Positions 1 to 6,990 of a stretch of DNA of 64,000 nt are shown piece by piece (position 1 is the stretch's first letter; every line of letters begins with the position of its first letter). Position numbers and translations under genes: made by a program. The notes under the pieces are model-generated. The model did no database searches and had not been told where the DNA came from. It saw only the letters and a program-made list of their open reading frames with translations. This DNA is from Halopelagius fulvigenes (lineage in GTDB: Archaea > Halobacteriota > Halobacteria > Halobacteriales > Haloferacaceae): positions 1,426,001 through 1,490,000 of the forward strand of contig NZ_JBHSXH010000015.1 in assembly GCF_042662625.1 (NCBI RefSeq), written 5' to 3'.

Positions 1-563
1 CCGTACTTCGTGTCGTACTCGGCGAGAATCTTGTTCGGCGCGAGGTCCTCGGAGGTCATGAGGACGCGCTCGGAGCCGTTGACGATGAAGTAGCCGCCGG
101 GGTCTACGGGGTCCTCGCCGATTTCGACGAGTTCCTCGTCGGAGAGGCCGGTGATGTTGCACTTCGTCGATCCGACCATGATGGGCATGCGGCCCACCTT
201 CGTCTCGGTCGTGTCGACGACGACTTCCTCCTCCTCTTCGCCGCCGCGCACGATGGACATCTCCATGAACACCGGCGCGGCGTAGGTGATGTTTCGGAGG
301 CGCGCCTCCTGCGGGAACAGCAGTTCCTCGGACCCGTCGGCCTCGCGGACGCGGGGCGTCTCCACGCGCACGTCGCCCAGTTCGACGTACACGGGTTCTT
401 CGCCCTCTTTGTCGCCGATGTCCGTATCGACGGTCGCCTTCTCGTCGACGACCTCCTGCATACCGCGTTCGAGGAACGCGTTGAACGAGCGGAAGTGGTG
501 TTCTGCGAGCCGTTCCTCCGAGAAGTACTCACGTGATACGACGCGTCGGTCCTGTCGGTTCAT
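1..563 (-). CDS. rpoB2: DNA-directed RNA polymerase subunit B'' (N-terminal part)
   Basis: N-terminal 187 residues of the split archaeal beta subunit. The protein begins MNRQDRRVVSREYF and continues with the lobe typical of RpoB'', including stretches such as GRMPIMVGSTKCNITGLSD and VNGSERVLMTSEDLAPNKI. B'' and B' together form the beta-like half of RNA polymerase that holds the DNA and the catalytic cleft. The rest of the gene lies beyond the left edge of the window. The ATG at 563 overlaps the stop of rpoH (ATGA), so the two are translationally coupled, as expected for the archaeal order rpoH-B''-B'-A'-A''. Confidence 0.96.
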   Translation of the reverse strand, partial: MNRQDRRVVSREYFSEERLAEHHFRSFNAFLERGMQEVVDEKATVDTDIGDKEGEEPVYVELGDVRVETPRVREADGSEELLFPQEARLRNITYAAPVFMEMSIVRGGEEEEEVVVDTTETKVGRMPIMVGSTKCNITGLSDEELVEIGEDPVDPGGYFIVNGSERVLMTSEDLAPNKILAEYDTKY

Positions 564-787
564 TCGATCACCAGTCGGTATGTGACCGCCTTGTCCGTGG
601 TACGGGAGTCACGAACGATTTTCACGACGTCGCCGACGTCCGCGTCGTCGGGCAACGCCTTGTCTGTCCGCTTGATCTTGGGTAGGTTCGTGCGGCTGAC
701 GTCGTACTCCGCCAGCACCTCCTCGACTTCGTCCTCTTCGAGGAGCGTGTGCTCTGGAACCAGTTTGTGTTGGCTTACGTCTACCAT
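560..787 (-). CDS. rpoH: DNA-directed RNA polymerase subunit H
   Basis: A 75-residue protein, the usual length for archaeal RpoH (homologue of the C-terminal domain of eukaryotic Rpb5). It begins MVDVSQHKLVPEHTLL and carries the family pattern of a start HxLVPxH and a conserved LPKIKRTDKAL segment. It contacts downstream DNA in the jaw of the polymerase. The gene is first in the operon, with rpoB'' overlapping by four bases. Its upstream region (788-1064) carries no other gene on this strand. Confidence 0.97.
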   Translation of the reverse strand: MVDVSQHKLVPEHTLLEEDEVEEVLAEYDVSRTNLPKIKRTDKALPDDADVGDVVKIVRDSRTTDKAVTYRLVIE

Positions 788-856
788 GGGTGGTTAGCGT
801 GGGTGTGGGTTGGGGAAGAAGTTCTCACGGGATACTACAGCCTCGTTAGGGGAGCA

Positions 857-868
857 GCCATTTAACGC
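857..868 (-). promoter_or_regulatory. possible promoter of the rpoH operon
   Basis: On the minus strand a GTTAAATGG-like TATA element lies about 75 bases before the rpoH ATG, which would give a leader of about 45-50 bases. It is the best T/A-rich box in the 277-base gap between rpoH and tRNA-Asp. The rest of that gap shows no open reading frame that looks like a gene. Confidence 0.35.
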
Positions 869-1026
869 TTGCCAACTGGACTCGAAAAGCACCGCTCATC
901 GGCACGAGCGCAAAAGTGCGCTCGCACGACGGCTCGTGTTACTTGGACACATTGTATGTCGTGGATAAATGCTTTCCGGCGGACGGACTCGCGGTAGCGC
1001 ACCCCACGGTACGTCAAGATGATAAG

Positions 1027-1038
1027 CCTTATTTATAA
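1027..1038 (+). promoter_or_regulatory. TATA box of the first tRNA-Asp
   Basis: CCTTATTTATAA lies 28-38 bases before the first base of the tRNA, the normal distance for an archaeal TATA box driving a tRNA whose 5' leader is short. Confidence 0.6.
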
Positions 1039-1064
1039 CACCGGGCAACGAAAGGATGGAGCCA

Positions 1065-1137
1065 GCCCGGGTGGTGTAGTGGCCCATCATACGACCCTGT
1101 CACGGTCGTGACGCGGGTTCAAATCCCGCCTCGGGCG
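1065..1137 (+). tRNA. tRNA-Asp (GTC), copy 1
   Basis: A 73-base cloverleaf. The acceptor GCCCGGG pairs with CTCGGGC (one G-U) and the discriminator base is G. The anticodon stem CGACC/GGTCG holds the loop CTGTCAC, so the anticodon is GTC. The T arm GCGGG/CCCGC encloses TTCAAAT. No CCA is encoded and no intron is seen. The sequence is identical to the copy at 2241-2313, including the seven bases that follow. Confidence 0.97.
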
Positions 1138-1283
1138 CTTTCTCAGCGAACTATTCCGGCGAGCACCGCGTAGCGTGTGCTCGCCACTCGTGAGCGTCGA
1201 AAGCGCTTACAGAGGGATTTGAAGCAGGGAGCGACGCGAACGAAGTGAGCGGAGCGACCCGGGTTCAAATCCCGCCTCGGACG
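1138..1283 (+). repeat. tRNA-Asp downstream unit 1: hairpin plus mirrored T arm plus copy of tRNA 3' end
   Basis: Three parts in order. First, a 9-bp perfect hairpin, GGCGAGCAC (1158-1166) with GTGCTCGCC (1177-1185); it sits inside an outer GCGCTTTC/GAAAGCGC pair whose left arm starts in the last bases of the tRNA. Second, GGGATTTGAA (1214-1223), the exact reverse complement of the tRNA T arm. Third, after a 40-base loop containing GGGAGCGAC and GGAGCGAC, a direct copy of the tRNA 3' end (1261-1283, one change from the tRNA). The mirrored and direct arms can form a 10-bp stem. Function unknown. Confidence 0.8.
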
Positions 1284-1337
1284 TTCTTCTGAAAACTGAC
1301 CGCCGAGCGAGGCGTCTCGTCGCCGAGCGAACGCCGG
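1261..1337 (+). repeat. 77-bp direct repeat, left copy (tRNA 3' fragment plus half hairpin)
   Basis: This block matches 2438-2514 at 76 of 77 positions. It starts with the tRNA-Asp 3' end and runs through the GCCGAGCGAGGCG hairpin arm. The match stops abruptly after CGCCGG at 1337, where the right arm of the downstream hairpin is missing. The unique DNA carrying the dihydrofolate-reductase-family gene starts there. This looks like an insertion or recombination boundary. Confidence 0.8.
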
Positions 1338-1391
1338 ATCCAGGGTATGTAGAGGATACAGTTATCGCTCGTTCTCGCGTCCGGTAGACGT

Positions 1392-2048
1392 ATGAGTGAA
1401 GGTCAATCTGACGATACGTCCGGAACGCTTGTCGTGGGGACGTTTCTCACTCTCGACGGCGTGATGCAGGCACCGGGTGGCCCCGACGAGGACCGCGGCG
1501 GCGGATTCGACCGCGGCGGGTGGTCGGTCAACTACTGGGACGAGAAGATGGGCGAGGTCATGACGGACCAGTTCGCCGAAGCCGACGCGCTGCTGCTCGG
1601 CCGAAAGACGTACGAGATATTCGCTGCGCACTGGCCGAACGTCGAGACAGAGGGAGACCTCGTGGCGACGAAACTGAACGACATGCCCAAGTACGTCGCC
1701 TCGGAGACCCTCGACGAGGTAGAGTGGAACAACTCGACGCTCCTCTCGGGCGACGTCGAGACGGCCGTAGCGGACCTCAAGACGGAGCGCGGAGACGTGG
1801 TCATGGTGCAGGGGAGTCACGACCTCACCCAGACCCTGCTTGCACACGACCTCGTCGACGAGTTCTGGCTGTGGGTCTTCCCGCTGGTTCTGGGGGACGG
1901 AAAACGGTTGTTCGGGGACGGTACGGTCCCTGCATCCCTCGAACTGACGAATGCCGAGACGTCGAGCACGGGGGTCCAACTGCTCCGATACGAGCGAGCG
2001 GGCGAGATTGATTACGGCTCGTTCGCACTGGACGACGCGACCGAGTGA
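1392..2048 (+). CDS. dihydrofolate reductase family protein (RibD C-terminal type)
   Basis: A 218-residue protein. After a short polar N-terminus (GTLVVGTFLTLDGVMQAPGG) it carries the family signature LLLGRKTYEIFAAHWP near residues 67-82. It ends with the segment around DEFWLWVFPLVLGDGKRLF, typical of YwjB/YyaP-like reductases. Such proteins use NADPH and share the DHFR/RibD fold, but their substrates are mostly unknown; true folate reductase activity should not be assumed. The gene stands alone between two identical tRNA-Asp genes and their repeat arrays, so it is probably cargo of an old insertion or of a tandem duplication. Its codon use is like its neighbours. Confidence 0.88.
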   Translation: MSEGQSDDTSGTLVVGTFLTLDGVMQAPGGPDEDRGGGFDRGGWSVNYWDEKMGEVMTDQFAEADALLLGRKTYEIFAAHWPNVETEGDLVATKLNDMPKYVASETLDEVEWNNSTLLSGDVETAVADLKTERGDVVMVQGSHDLTQTLLAHDLVDEFWLWVFPLVLGDGKRLFGDGTVPASLELTNAETSSTGVQLLRYERAGEIDYGSFALDDATE

Positions 2049-2202
2049 CACCGATCGGTAGTTCGGCGCACGGGCGTCCGCCTATCGGTTGTGTCACTCG
2101 CAGGGGTGTCGGACTAGATATCGACAGAGCCGTACAGAGGAATCGAACCGGAGAGAGGGAGTTCGAGTGGCACGGACCGCCACACCGAACCGAACTGAAA
2201 AG

Positions 2203-2211
2203 CCTTAACAA
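2203..2211 (+). promoter_or_regulatory. TATA-like box of the second tRNA-Asp
   Basis: The sequence CCTTAACAA lies 30-38 bases before the tRNA. It shares AAGCCTTA with the promoter of copy 1, although the rest of the two upstream regions differs. Copy 2 therefore seems to have its own promoter. Confidence 0.45.
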
Positions 2212-2240
2212 CTACTGTGGAAAAGAGATAGGTGAAGCGT

Positions 2241-2313
2241 GCCCGGGTGGTGTAGTGGCCCATCATACGACCCTGTCACGGTCGTGACGCGGGTTCAAAT
2301 CCCGCCTCGGGCG
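2241..2313 (+). tRNA. tRNA-Asp (GTC), copy 2
   Basis: Identical over all 73 bases to copy 1, with intact acceptor, D, anticodon (GTC) and T arms. Identity continues for seven bases (CTTTCTC) and is then lost. The two tRNA starts are 1176 bases apart. Confidence 0.97.
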
Positions 2314-2460
2314 CTTTCTCTGATTTCTACTCCCTTAGCGAGGCGTTTTATCGCCGAGCGGACGCGAGTAGAATCTGTAAGCGGTTACGAAGGGATTTGA
2401 ATCAAGGAGCGACGCGAACGAAGTGAGCAAGCGACTCGGGTTCAAATCCCGCCTCGGGCG
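2314..2460 (+). repeat. tRNA-Asp downstream unit 2: hairpin plus mirrored T arm plus tRNA 3' end
   Basis: Same plan as the unit after copy 1, with a different first hairpin: TTCTACTC (2325-2332) pairs with GAGTAGAA (2366-2373). The mirrored T arm GGGATTTGAA is at 2392-2401 and its direct partner TTCAAATCCC at 2441-2450, with a 39-base loop containing GGAGCGACG and GAACGAAGTGAGC. Positions 2438-2460 are an exact 23-base copy of the tRNA-Asp 3' end. Confidence 0.8.
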
Positions 2461-2598
2461 TTCTTCTGAAAACTGACCGCCGAGCGAGGCGTCTCGTCGC
2501 CGAGCGAACGCCGGTCAGTTCGTGCGAACGGATACGAGGGATATGAACTAAGGAGCGAGCGAAGTGAGCGACCGGTGTTCACAATCCCGCCTCGGGCG
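2461..2598 (+). repeat. tRNA-Asp downstream unit 3, partly decayed
   Basis: First hairpin AACTGACCG (2471-2479) with CGGTCAGTT (2512-2520), 9 bp and perfect. The mirrored arm is GGGATATGAA (2538-2547), one change from the intact form. The direct arm at 2578-2588 has an extra C, and the tRNA-like 3' end (CCCGCCTCGGGCG) runs to 2598. Bases 2461-2514 are the right copy of the direct repeat at 1284-1337. This unit ends the array; the sensor kinase gene ends shortly after, on the other strand. Confidence 0.75.
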
Positions 2599-2649
2599 TT
2601 CTTCCGCACGAGAACCGAAGCCGTCGAGAGACGTCCGATCGAACGCGGG

Positions 2650-4392
2650 TCACGCCGCGAGGTTCAGTTCCACCACGAACACCGCGCCCCGCGGGTCGTT
2701 ATCCTCGACCCGGACGGCCCCGCCGTACTGATCGACCAGCGTATCGACGAGGTAGAGTCCGACGCCGCTTCCGGGGCTATCGAGACCCTTCCGGCCGCGA
2801 CCGAAGACGAGTTCCTTGCTCTCGTCGGGGATGCCGGGACCGTCGTCGGCGATGCGAACCTCGACGGTGTCTCCGGTGACGCGGGCGGCGACGTCGACCC
2901 GCGGGTCGACGGTGTCGTTGTGCTGGACAGCGTTGCTGAGGAGGTTGTGGAAGACGGTACCGAGGAGCGGATTCGCTTCGACGGCGACGTCGGGGACGTC
3001 ACCAACGGTGAACGCGGCGCGAGGGTAGGTGTCGCGGCACCCGTCGAGAGCGTCCTGGAGAACGGTGCGGAGGGCGGTCGGCTCGATTTTGGCCTCCTCG
3101 TCGGGGTCGAGGGCCTCGACGAAGTCCCCGAGGGTTTCGGTGAGGTCCATCGTGTGCTTCGTCGTGCGGAGGATGCGGGCGATCATCTCGCCGCCCCGTT
3201 CGTCGGCGTGGGTCCGAAGTTCGCCGGCCCAGCCGTTAGCGACGGCCATGTCGTTGCGGATGTCGTGCCGGACGATGCGGTTGACGAGGAGGAGTTCCTC
3301 GTTGCGGTCCGCGAGGGTGCGTTCGCTGGCTTCGAGGTCGTTGCTCAGTCGGACCACGTCCCTGAAGATGTAGGCCTGCCGGGCGACGAAACAGACGACG
3401 ACGAGACCGGCGAGCGCGATATCTCCGCGGTCGAGGGCGTTCGCGTAGCCGAGAACGGCGATCAAGCCGGTGGCCAGAAGGAACGGGAGGAAGGGAAAGG
3501 CGAGTTCGTGGAACTCGTACTGGCGCGACCGGACCGGTTCGGTCGGGGCACCGGCGCGGGGGTGGAGGGCGCCCACGGCGATGGTGAGGTAGCCGAGCAA
3601 CCAGAACAGACCGAGTACGTCGTAGACGTAGCCGTCGCCGAATTCGAGGGCGGCGAACGCGACGTCGCCGACCACCCACGCGAAGACGCCCCCGGCGACG
3701 AGGAGAAGCGGCAGACGGCGGGGGCTGCGCGCGTTCATCGAGACGACGAATCCGATGGAGGCGACGACGATGTCGGACACCGGGTATCCGAGGTTGACCC
3801 ACGTCGCGAACGAATCGAGGGCGCTGGTCGCGAGGAGGGGTTCGAAGACGAAGTGCCAGCCCACGGTGAGCAGGGCGGTGGCGACGACGAGGCCGTCGAG
3901 GGTGAAGCGGACTCTCGGTCGGGTGTCGCGGGAGTCGACCGCGAACAGGACGAATCCGGCGGCGAGGAAGGCGTAGCCGCCGAAGTAGAGGACGTCCGGG
4001 GGACCGGGATAGGGGACGGTACCGGTGAGAACGCTGTAGGCGTTCCACAGCGCTTCGCCGAGCGCGTCCAACCAGACGCCGACGGCGAGGAGCAGCCACC
4101 CTCGGCGCATCGAGACGTCCCGCCGTCGAGCGAGGCGGGTGAGGGCGAGTGCGGCAGCGACGGCACCGAGGGCGACGACGGTGTCCGAGAACACCTGCGT
4201 CGTTCGGGGGCCGCCGAGCGCGTACCACACCCACACGAACGAGAACGAGAGAACGAGTAGCGACGCGACGCACGCGACGCGATAGAGCCGTCGCGAGTCG
4301 TACGAGCCCGTACGTTCGCGGACGGCGACAGAACCGCCGTCGGTCGCCGAGTGGCGCGTTCTCGGTTCGCGGTCACGCAGCGACGAGTCCAT
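2650..4392 (-). CDS. membrane sensor histidine kinase
   Basis: A 580-residue protein. About eight or nine hydrophobic segments cover residues 40-345, followed by a short coiled linker and a complete kinase core. The H-box VRHDIRND has the phospho-accepting histidine at 376. The N-box FHNLLSNAVQHN is at 481-492, the G1 box ADDGPGIPDE near 515-524, LVFGRGRKG near 528, and GSGVGLYLV at 541-549. The N-terminal membrane domain is likely the sensor, but its ligand is unknown and no PAS or HAMP domain is seen. No response regulator gene is adjacent, so it is an orphan kinase. The start is the ATG at 4392, with a TATA box just upstream. Confidence 0.92.
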   Translation of the reverse strand: MDSSLRDREPRTRHSATDGGSVAVRERTGSYDSRRLYRVACVASLLVLSFSFVWVWYALGGPRTTQVFSDTVVALGAVAAALALTRLARRRDVSMRRGWLLLAVGVWLDALGEALWNAYSVLTGTVPYPGPPDVLYFGGYAFLAAGFVLFAVDSRDTRPRVRFTLDGLVVATALLTVGWHFVFEPLLATSALDSFATWVNLGYPVSDIVVASIGFVVSMNARSPRRLPLLLVAGGVFAWVVGDVAFAALEFGDGYVYDVLGLFWLLGYLTIAVGALHPRAGAPTEPVRSRQYEFHELAFPFLPFLLATGLIAVLGYANALDRGDIALAGLVVVCFVARQAYIFRDVVRLSNDLEASERTLADRNEELLLVNRIVRHDIRNDMAVANGWAGELRTHADERGGEMIARILRTTKHTMDLTETLGDFVEALDPDEEAKIEPTALRTVLQDALDGCRDTYPRAAFTVGDVPDVAVEANPLLGTVFHNLLSNAVQHNDTVDPRVDVAARVTGDTVEVRIADDGPGIPDESKELVFGRGRKGLDSPGSGVGLYLVDTLVDQYGGAVRVEDNDPRGAVFVVELNLAA

Positions 4393-4410
4393 CTGTTCGA
4401 GGTTGAGGTA

Positions 4411-4424
4411 CGAGTATATAATCG
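4411..4424 (-). promoter_or_regulatory. TATA box of the sensor kinase gene
   Basis: On the minus strand ATTATATACTC lies 20-31 bases before the ATG at 4392, the spacing of a leaderless haloarchaeal promoter. Confidence 0.65.
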
Positions 4425-4523
4425 TGGGTGGTCAGGGGGACCGAGACGGTTCGGCGATGGGCCGCGACGCGTCCGCTCGCCGGACGAACGCCCGACTCAT
4501 GCGGTCCGTATCTCGAAGGGGGG

Positions 4524-4532
4524 GTATATAAA
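4524..4532. promoter_or_regulatory. orphan TATA-like element between the kinase and crcB genes
   Basis: GTATATAAA stands in the 199-base gap. Read on the plus strand it is preceded by CGAAGG, a BRE-like context, and points at the 3' ends of the crcB genes in antisense. The core is nearly palindromic, so it could also serve the minus strand as a distal kinase promoter. No plus-strand gene follows. Confidence 0.35.
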
Positions 4533-4591
4533 CGCCGACGGTAACGACACCCACGAGAAACACCGCCACCGCGGGAGGCGGACGGCCGCGG

Positions 4592-4966
4592 TCAGACTGC
4601 GCCGATGAGTGCGGTTCCGACGGCCACCCCGACGAGCGCGGTTCCGAGCGTCACGGCGGCGTACCGAACGGCGTCGTCGGGCCGTCCGTCTCGGGTGTCC
4701 TCCGCGACTGCGACGGCGAACGACGAGAACGTCGTGAACGCGCCGCAGAACCCCGTTCCGAGCGCCGTCGCGACGGCAGCCGGGGGCGAGGCGGCGACGA
4801 CTGCGCCGAGGGCGACGCTCCCCGCCACGTTCACCGCGAGCGTCGCCCGGCGGCCGCCTCCGAACGCCGTATCGACGCCGTACCGCGCGAGTGCGCCCGC
4901 CGACCCGCCGAGTCCGACGAGAACCGCCGGCGGGAGGTGGCCCGCGGCGGTAACGGCACCGTTCAC
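4592..4966 (-). CDS. crcB: fluoride ion transporter CrcB, second copy
   Basis: A 124-residue, four-helix CrcB/Fluc protein, which works as a dual-topology dimeric channel that lets fluoride leave the cell. Visible motifs are GGSAGALARYG, TLAVNVAGSVALG and GTGFCGAFTTFSSF. The start is GTG at 4966, which overlaps the stop of the upstream crcB copy (GTGA), so the pair is translationally coupled. Paired crcB genes usually encode the two halves of a heterodimer with fixed opposite topologies. Confidence 0.93.
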   Translation of the reverse strand: MNGAVTAAGHLPPAVLVGLGGSAGALARYGVDTAFGGGRRATLAVNVAGSVALGAVVAASPPAAVATALGTGFCGAFTTFSSFAVAVAEDTRDGRPDDAVRYAAVTLGTALVGVAVGTALIGAV

Positions 4967-5304
4967 CGGTGACGCCCCCCGACGGCGAGTCCCGCGAACG
5001 CCGCGGCGAAGCCGAGAGCGTAGTTCGCCCCCGCGTTCGCCGCGCCCCACGTCGGACCGAGCGCGGCCGTCTGGACGGCGAACGTGCTGTACGTCGTAAA
5101 CGAAGAGAGGAGGCCCGTCCCGAGGAGAACCCGCGCGCGGCGCGTCGGGGCGAACGCGAGCATCGCCCCGAGGAGGAAACTCCCCGCCACGTTCACCGCG
5201 AGAGTGCCCGCGGCCCCCGGGAGGGCGGCGCCGACGCCATACCGGAGCGTCGCGCCGGCGAAACCGCCGGACGCGACGAGGAGCGGGTCGAATCTGTCGG
5301 CCAT
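4963..5304 (-). CDS. crcB: fluoride ion transporter CrcB, first copy
   Basis: A 113-residue CrcB/Fluc channel subunit with the motifs GGFAGATLRYG (residues 13-23), TLAVNVAGSFLLG (34-46) and TGLLSSFTTYSTF (63-75). It has four predicted membrane helices. The stop overlaps the GTG of the second copy. Only 21 bases separate it from the ATPase gene upstream, so the three may be co-transcribed and there is no room for a fluoride riboswitch in front of it. Confidence 0.93.
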   Translation of the reverse strand: MADRFDPLLVASGGFAGATLRYGVGAALPGAAGTLAVNVAGSFLLGAMLAFAPTRRARVLLGTGLLSSFTTYSTFAVQTAALGPTWGAANAGANYALGFAAAFAGLAVGGRHR

Positions 5305-5325
5305 GCGTGGCGTCTCCCGCCGAGC

Positions 5326-6429
5326 CTACTCCTCCGTTTCGGTCGGCGTCGGGTCCGGAGACGCGTCGCTCGCGCGGGGACTCGCGCCGCCGTGGGGAGT
5401 GTGGCGGCGGCGAACGGTCACGTCCCTGACCGCCTCCGCCGCGTCGTCCACGACCAACGCCTCCCCCGGCGCGGCGGGCAGTCGCTCTCTGAGCGTCGAA
5501 CCGAGGTACGTCGGGTTCGCCGCCGCCAGCGCGTCGATGTCCGGGCCGGCGGTGAGGCGGTGGATGACGCGCAGGTCGGCCTGCGAGACGGCGACGTCGG
5601 GGAGCGCGCTCGGTCGTTGCGTCGCGGCGACGAGGGAGACGCCGGGTGCGCGCCCGCGCGTGAGGATAGTTTCGAGCGCCGGCCCCGCCACGCCGTCGAA
5701 GAACGCGTGCGCCTCGTCGAGGAAGAGCCACGGGAGGCGGTCTACGGTCCCCGAGACGCGGGCGTCGTACAGTCCGCTCGCCACGGCGTACGCCGCCGCG
5801 TTCATCGGCGCGGGGTCGAGCGACGAGACGTCGAGAACGGTGGCCTCTCCCCCGGCGAGTTCGTCGGCGTCGAGGCCGTCGGGGTCGAACACCGCCCACG
5901 CCTCGGCGCGGCTGAGTCGGTTCCCCGCGGCGCGAACCGTCGCCGCCGGGGCGTCCGCGTCGGCGATGAACTCCCGCATGGCCGCCAGCGTCTCCGTCGC
6001 CGCCGCGGCGCGCCAGACGACCGACCCGACCGGCGAGTTCCCGTTGCACCCGACGAGCGTCGGCCACGCCGAGGGCGGAACGGCGTCGGCGCGGACCCGA
6101 GGCGTCCGGACGACGCGGGCAGGGACGGGCGGGCCGTCCGTCGCGGACGCGGCGAGTCCGTCGAAGACGCCCATCGGGTCGACGACGACGGGCGCGATGC
6201 CCGACGCCCGGGCGGCCCCCTCCGCGAGGACGCCGAGCGTGTAGGACTTTCCGTACCCTCGTTTTCCGACGACGAGGGCGGCGTGCGGGCGGTCCACGTC
6301 CACCGCGACCGGCGCGCCGTCGCTTCCGTCGCGGGCGCGGTGGCGTCCGAAACGAACCGATGGGCCGCTGCCGTCTCCCCGCCGACCGAGAACCTCCGCG
6401 CCCGCGTCCGTCTCCGTGTCCGTGTGCAT
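5326..6429 (-). CDS. HerA/DUF87-like P-loop ATPase
   Basis: A 367-residue protein from the ATG at 6429; an upstream GTG at 6450 is an alternative. Walker A is GKRGYGKS (near residues 55-62 from this start). Walker B is LPWLFLDEAHAFF near residue 232, followed by a sensor-like segment LVAATQRPSAL. This pattern fits HerA-type and DUF853-type ATPases, hexameric motors that move or unwind DNA or act in conjugation-like systems. There is no clear NurA or Mre11 partner next to it, so its actual role is unknown. The C-terminus is short, polar and rich in Pro and Thr. It is likely in one transcript with the crcB pair. Confidence 0.8.
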   Translation of the reverse strand: MHTDTETDAGAEVLGRRGDGSGPSVRFGRHRARDGSDGAPVAVDVDRPHAALVVGKRGYGKSYTLGVLAEGAARASGIAPVVVDPMGVFDGLAASATDGPPVPARVVRTPRVRADAVPPSAWPTLVGCNGNSPVGSVVWRAAAATETLAAMREFIADADAPAATVRAAGNRLSRAEAWAVFDPDGLDADELAGGEATVLDVSSLDPAPMNAAAYAVASGLYDARVSGTVDRLPWLFLDEAHAFFDGVAGPALETILTRGRAPGVSLVAATQRPSALPDVAVSQADLRVIHRLTAGPDIDALAAANPTYLGSTLRERLPAAPGEALVVDDAAEAVRDVTVRRRHTPHGGASPRASDASPDPTPTETEE

Positions 6430-6474
6430 CGAGGTGTCTGGCCGCGACACCGCACTTGAATCCTCGGACGAGGG

Positions 6475-6482
6475 TTTATACC
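6475..6482 (+). promoter_or_regulatory. TATA box of the 6505 gene
   Basis: TTTATACC lies 23-30 bases before the ATG at 6505, consistent with a leaderless transcript. Confidence 0.65.
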
Positions 6483-6504
6483 GGGAGACGGGACCACCGA
6501 CCCC

Positions 6505-6963
6505 ATGTTCGACAGATTCGGATTCCAGCGGTTCGCCGCCGACGACCGGGCCATCGAAGGACTGCCGATTCGCCTCGTCATCGCCCTCGTCGTCGGCGTG
6601 GCGACGATGAGCGTCATGCTGAACATGCTCTCGGGCGTGCAGGGACTGGCCGTCTCGGAACTCGACGTGAAACCGGACCCCGACGTGGTGACGCCGGGCG
6701 AACAGGAACTGGACCTCCTCGTGGTGGACGCCGACGGCGACCCCGTGGAGGGTGCGACCGTCGTCGTGAAAGACGGGACCGCCGACATCGACGGCGTGAA
6801 GACGGGTAAGTCCGGGGCGAACGGGACGGCGACGGTGACCGTCTCCCCGGACGTCAGGGCGAATCAGGAGAGCGGAACGCTCGTCGTGGACGTGAAACCG
6901 CCCGCCGGGAGCCAGTTCGTCGATAGGCGAGAGAACACGGCGGTTCTCGTCGTCCGGGAGTGA
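6505..6963 (+). CDS. single-pass surface protein with carboxypeptidase-regulatory-like domain
   Basis: A 152-residue protein. Residues 1-20 are polar (FDRFGFQRFAADDRAIEG). One hydrophobic helix covers about 22-48, and the rest is an extracellular beta-rich region with DADGDPVEGATVVVKDG, typical of carboxypeptidase-regulatory or Ig-like folds. The N-terminus resembles archaeal pilin-like proteins with a charged segment before one helix, but no clear prepilin cleavage motif is visible. It converges on tiaS, 27 bases away. The function is unknown. Confidence 0.7.
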   Translation: MFDRFGFQRFAADDRAIEGLPIRLVIALVVGVATMSVMLNMLSGVQGLAVSELDVKPDPDVVTPGEQELDLLVVDADGDPVEGATVVVKDGTADIDGVKTGKSGANGTATVTVSPDVRANQESGTLVVDVKPPAGSQFVDRRENTAVLVVRE

Positions 6964-6990
6964 GGAACGAAGGGAGCGGAAAGGAGACCG

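Noticed and set aside
1138..2598. The repeats after tRNA-Asp as a CRISPR array
   Set aside because: The units are not evenly spaced short repeats with unique spacers; they are tRNA-derived, and no cas gene is nearby.
2576..2598. A third tRNA-Asp gene at the end of the array
   Set aside because: Only the 3' T arm and acceptor strand are present; no 5' half or anticodon arm.
2575..4260. A 561-codon plus-strand frame
   Set aside because: It is the antisense image of the sensor kinase, whose H-, N- and G-boxes are intact on the other strand.
5305..5325. A fluoride riboswitch before crcB
   Set aside because: Only 21 bases separate the first crcB start from the preceding gene, too short for the aptamer.
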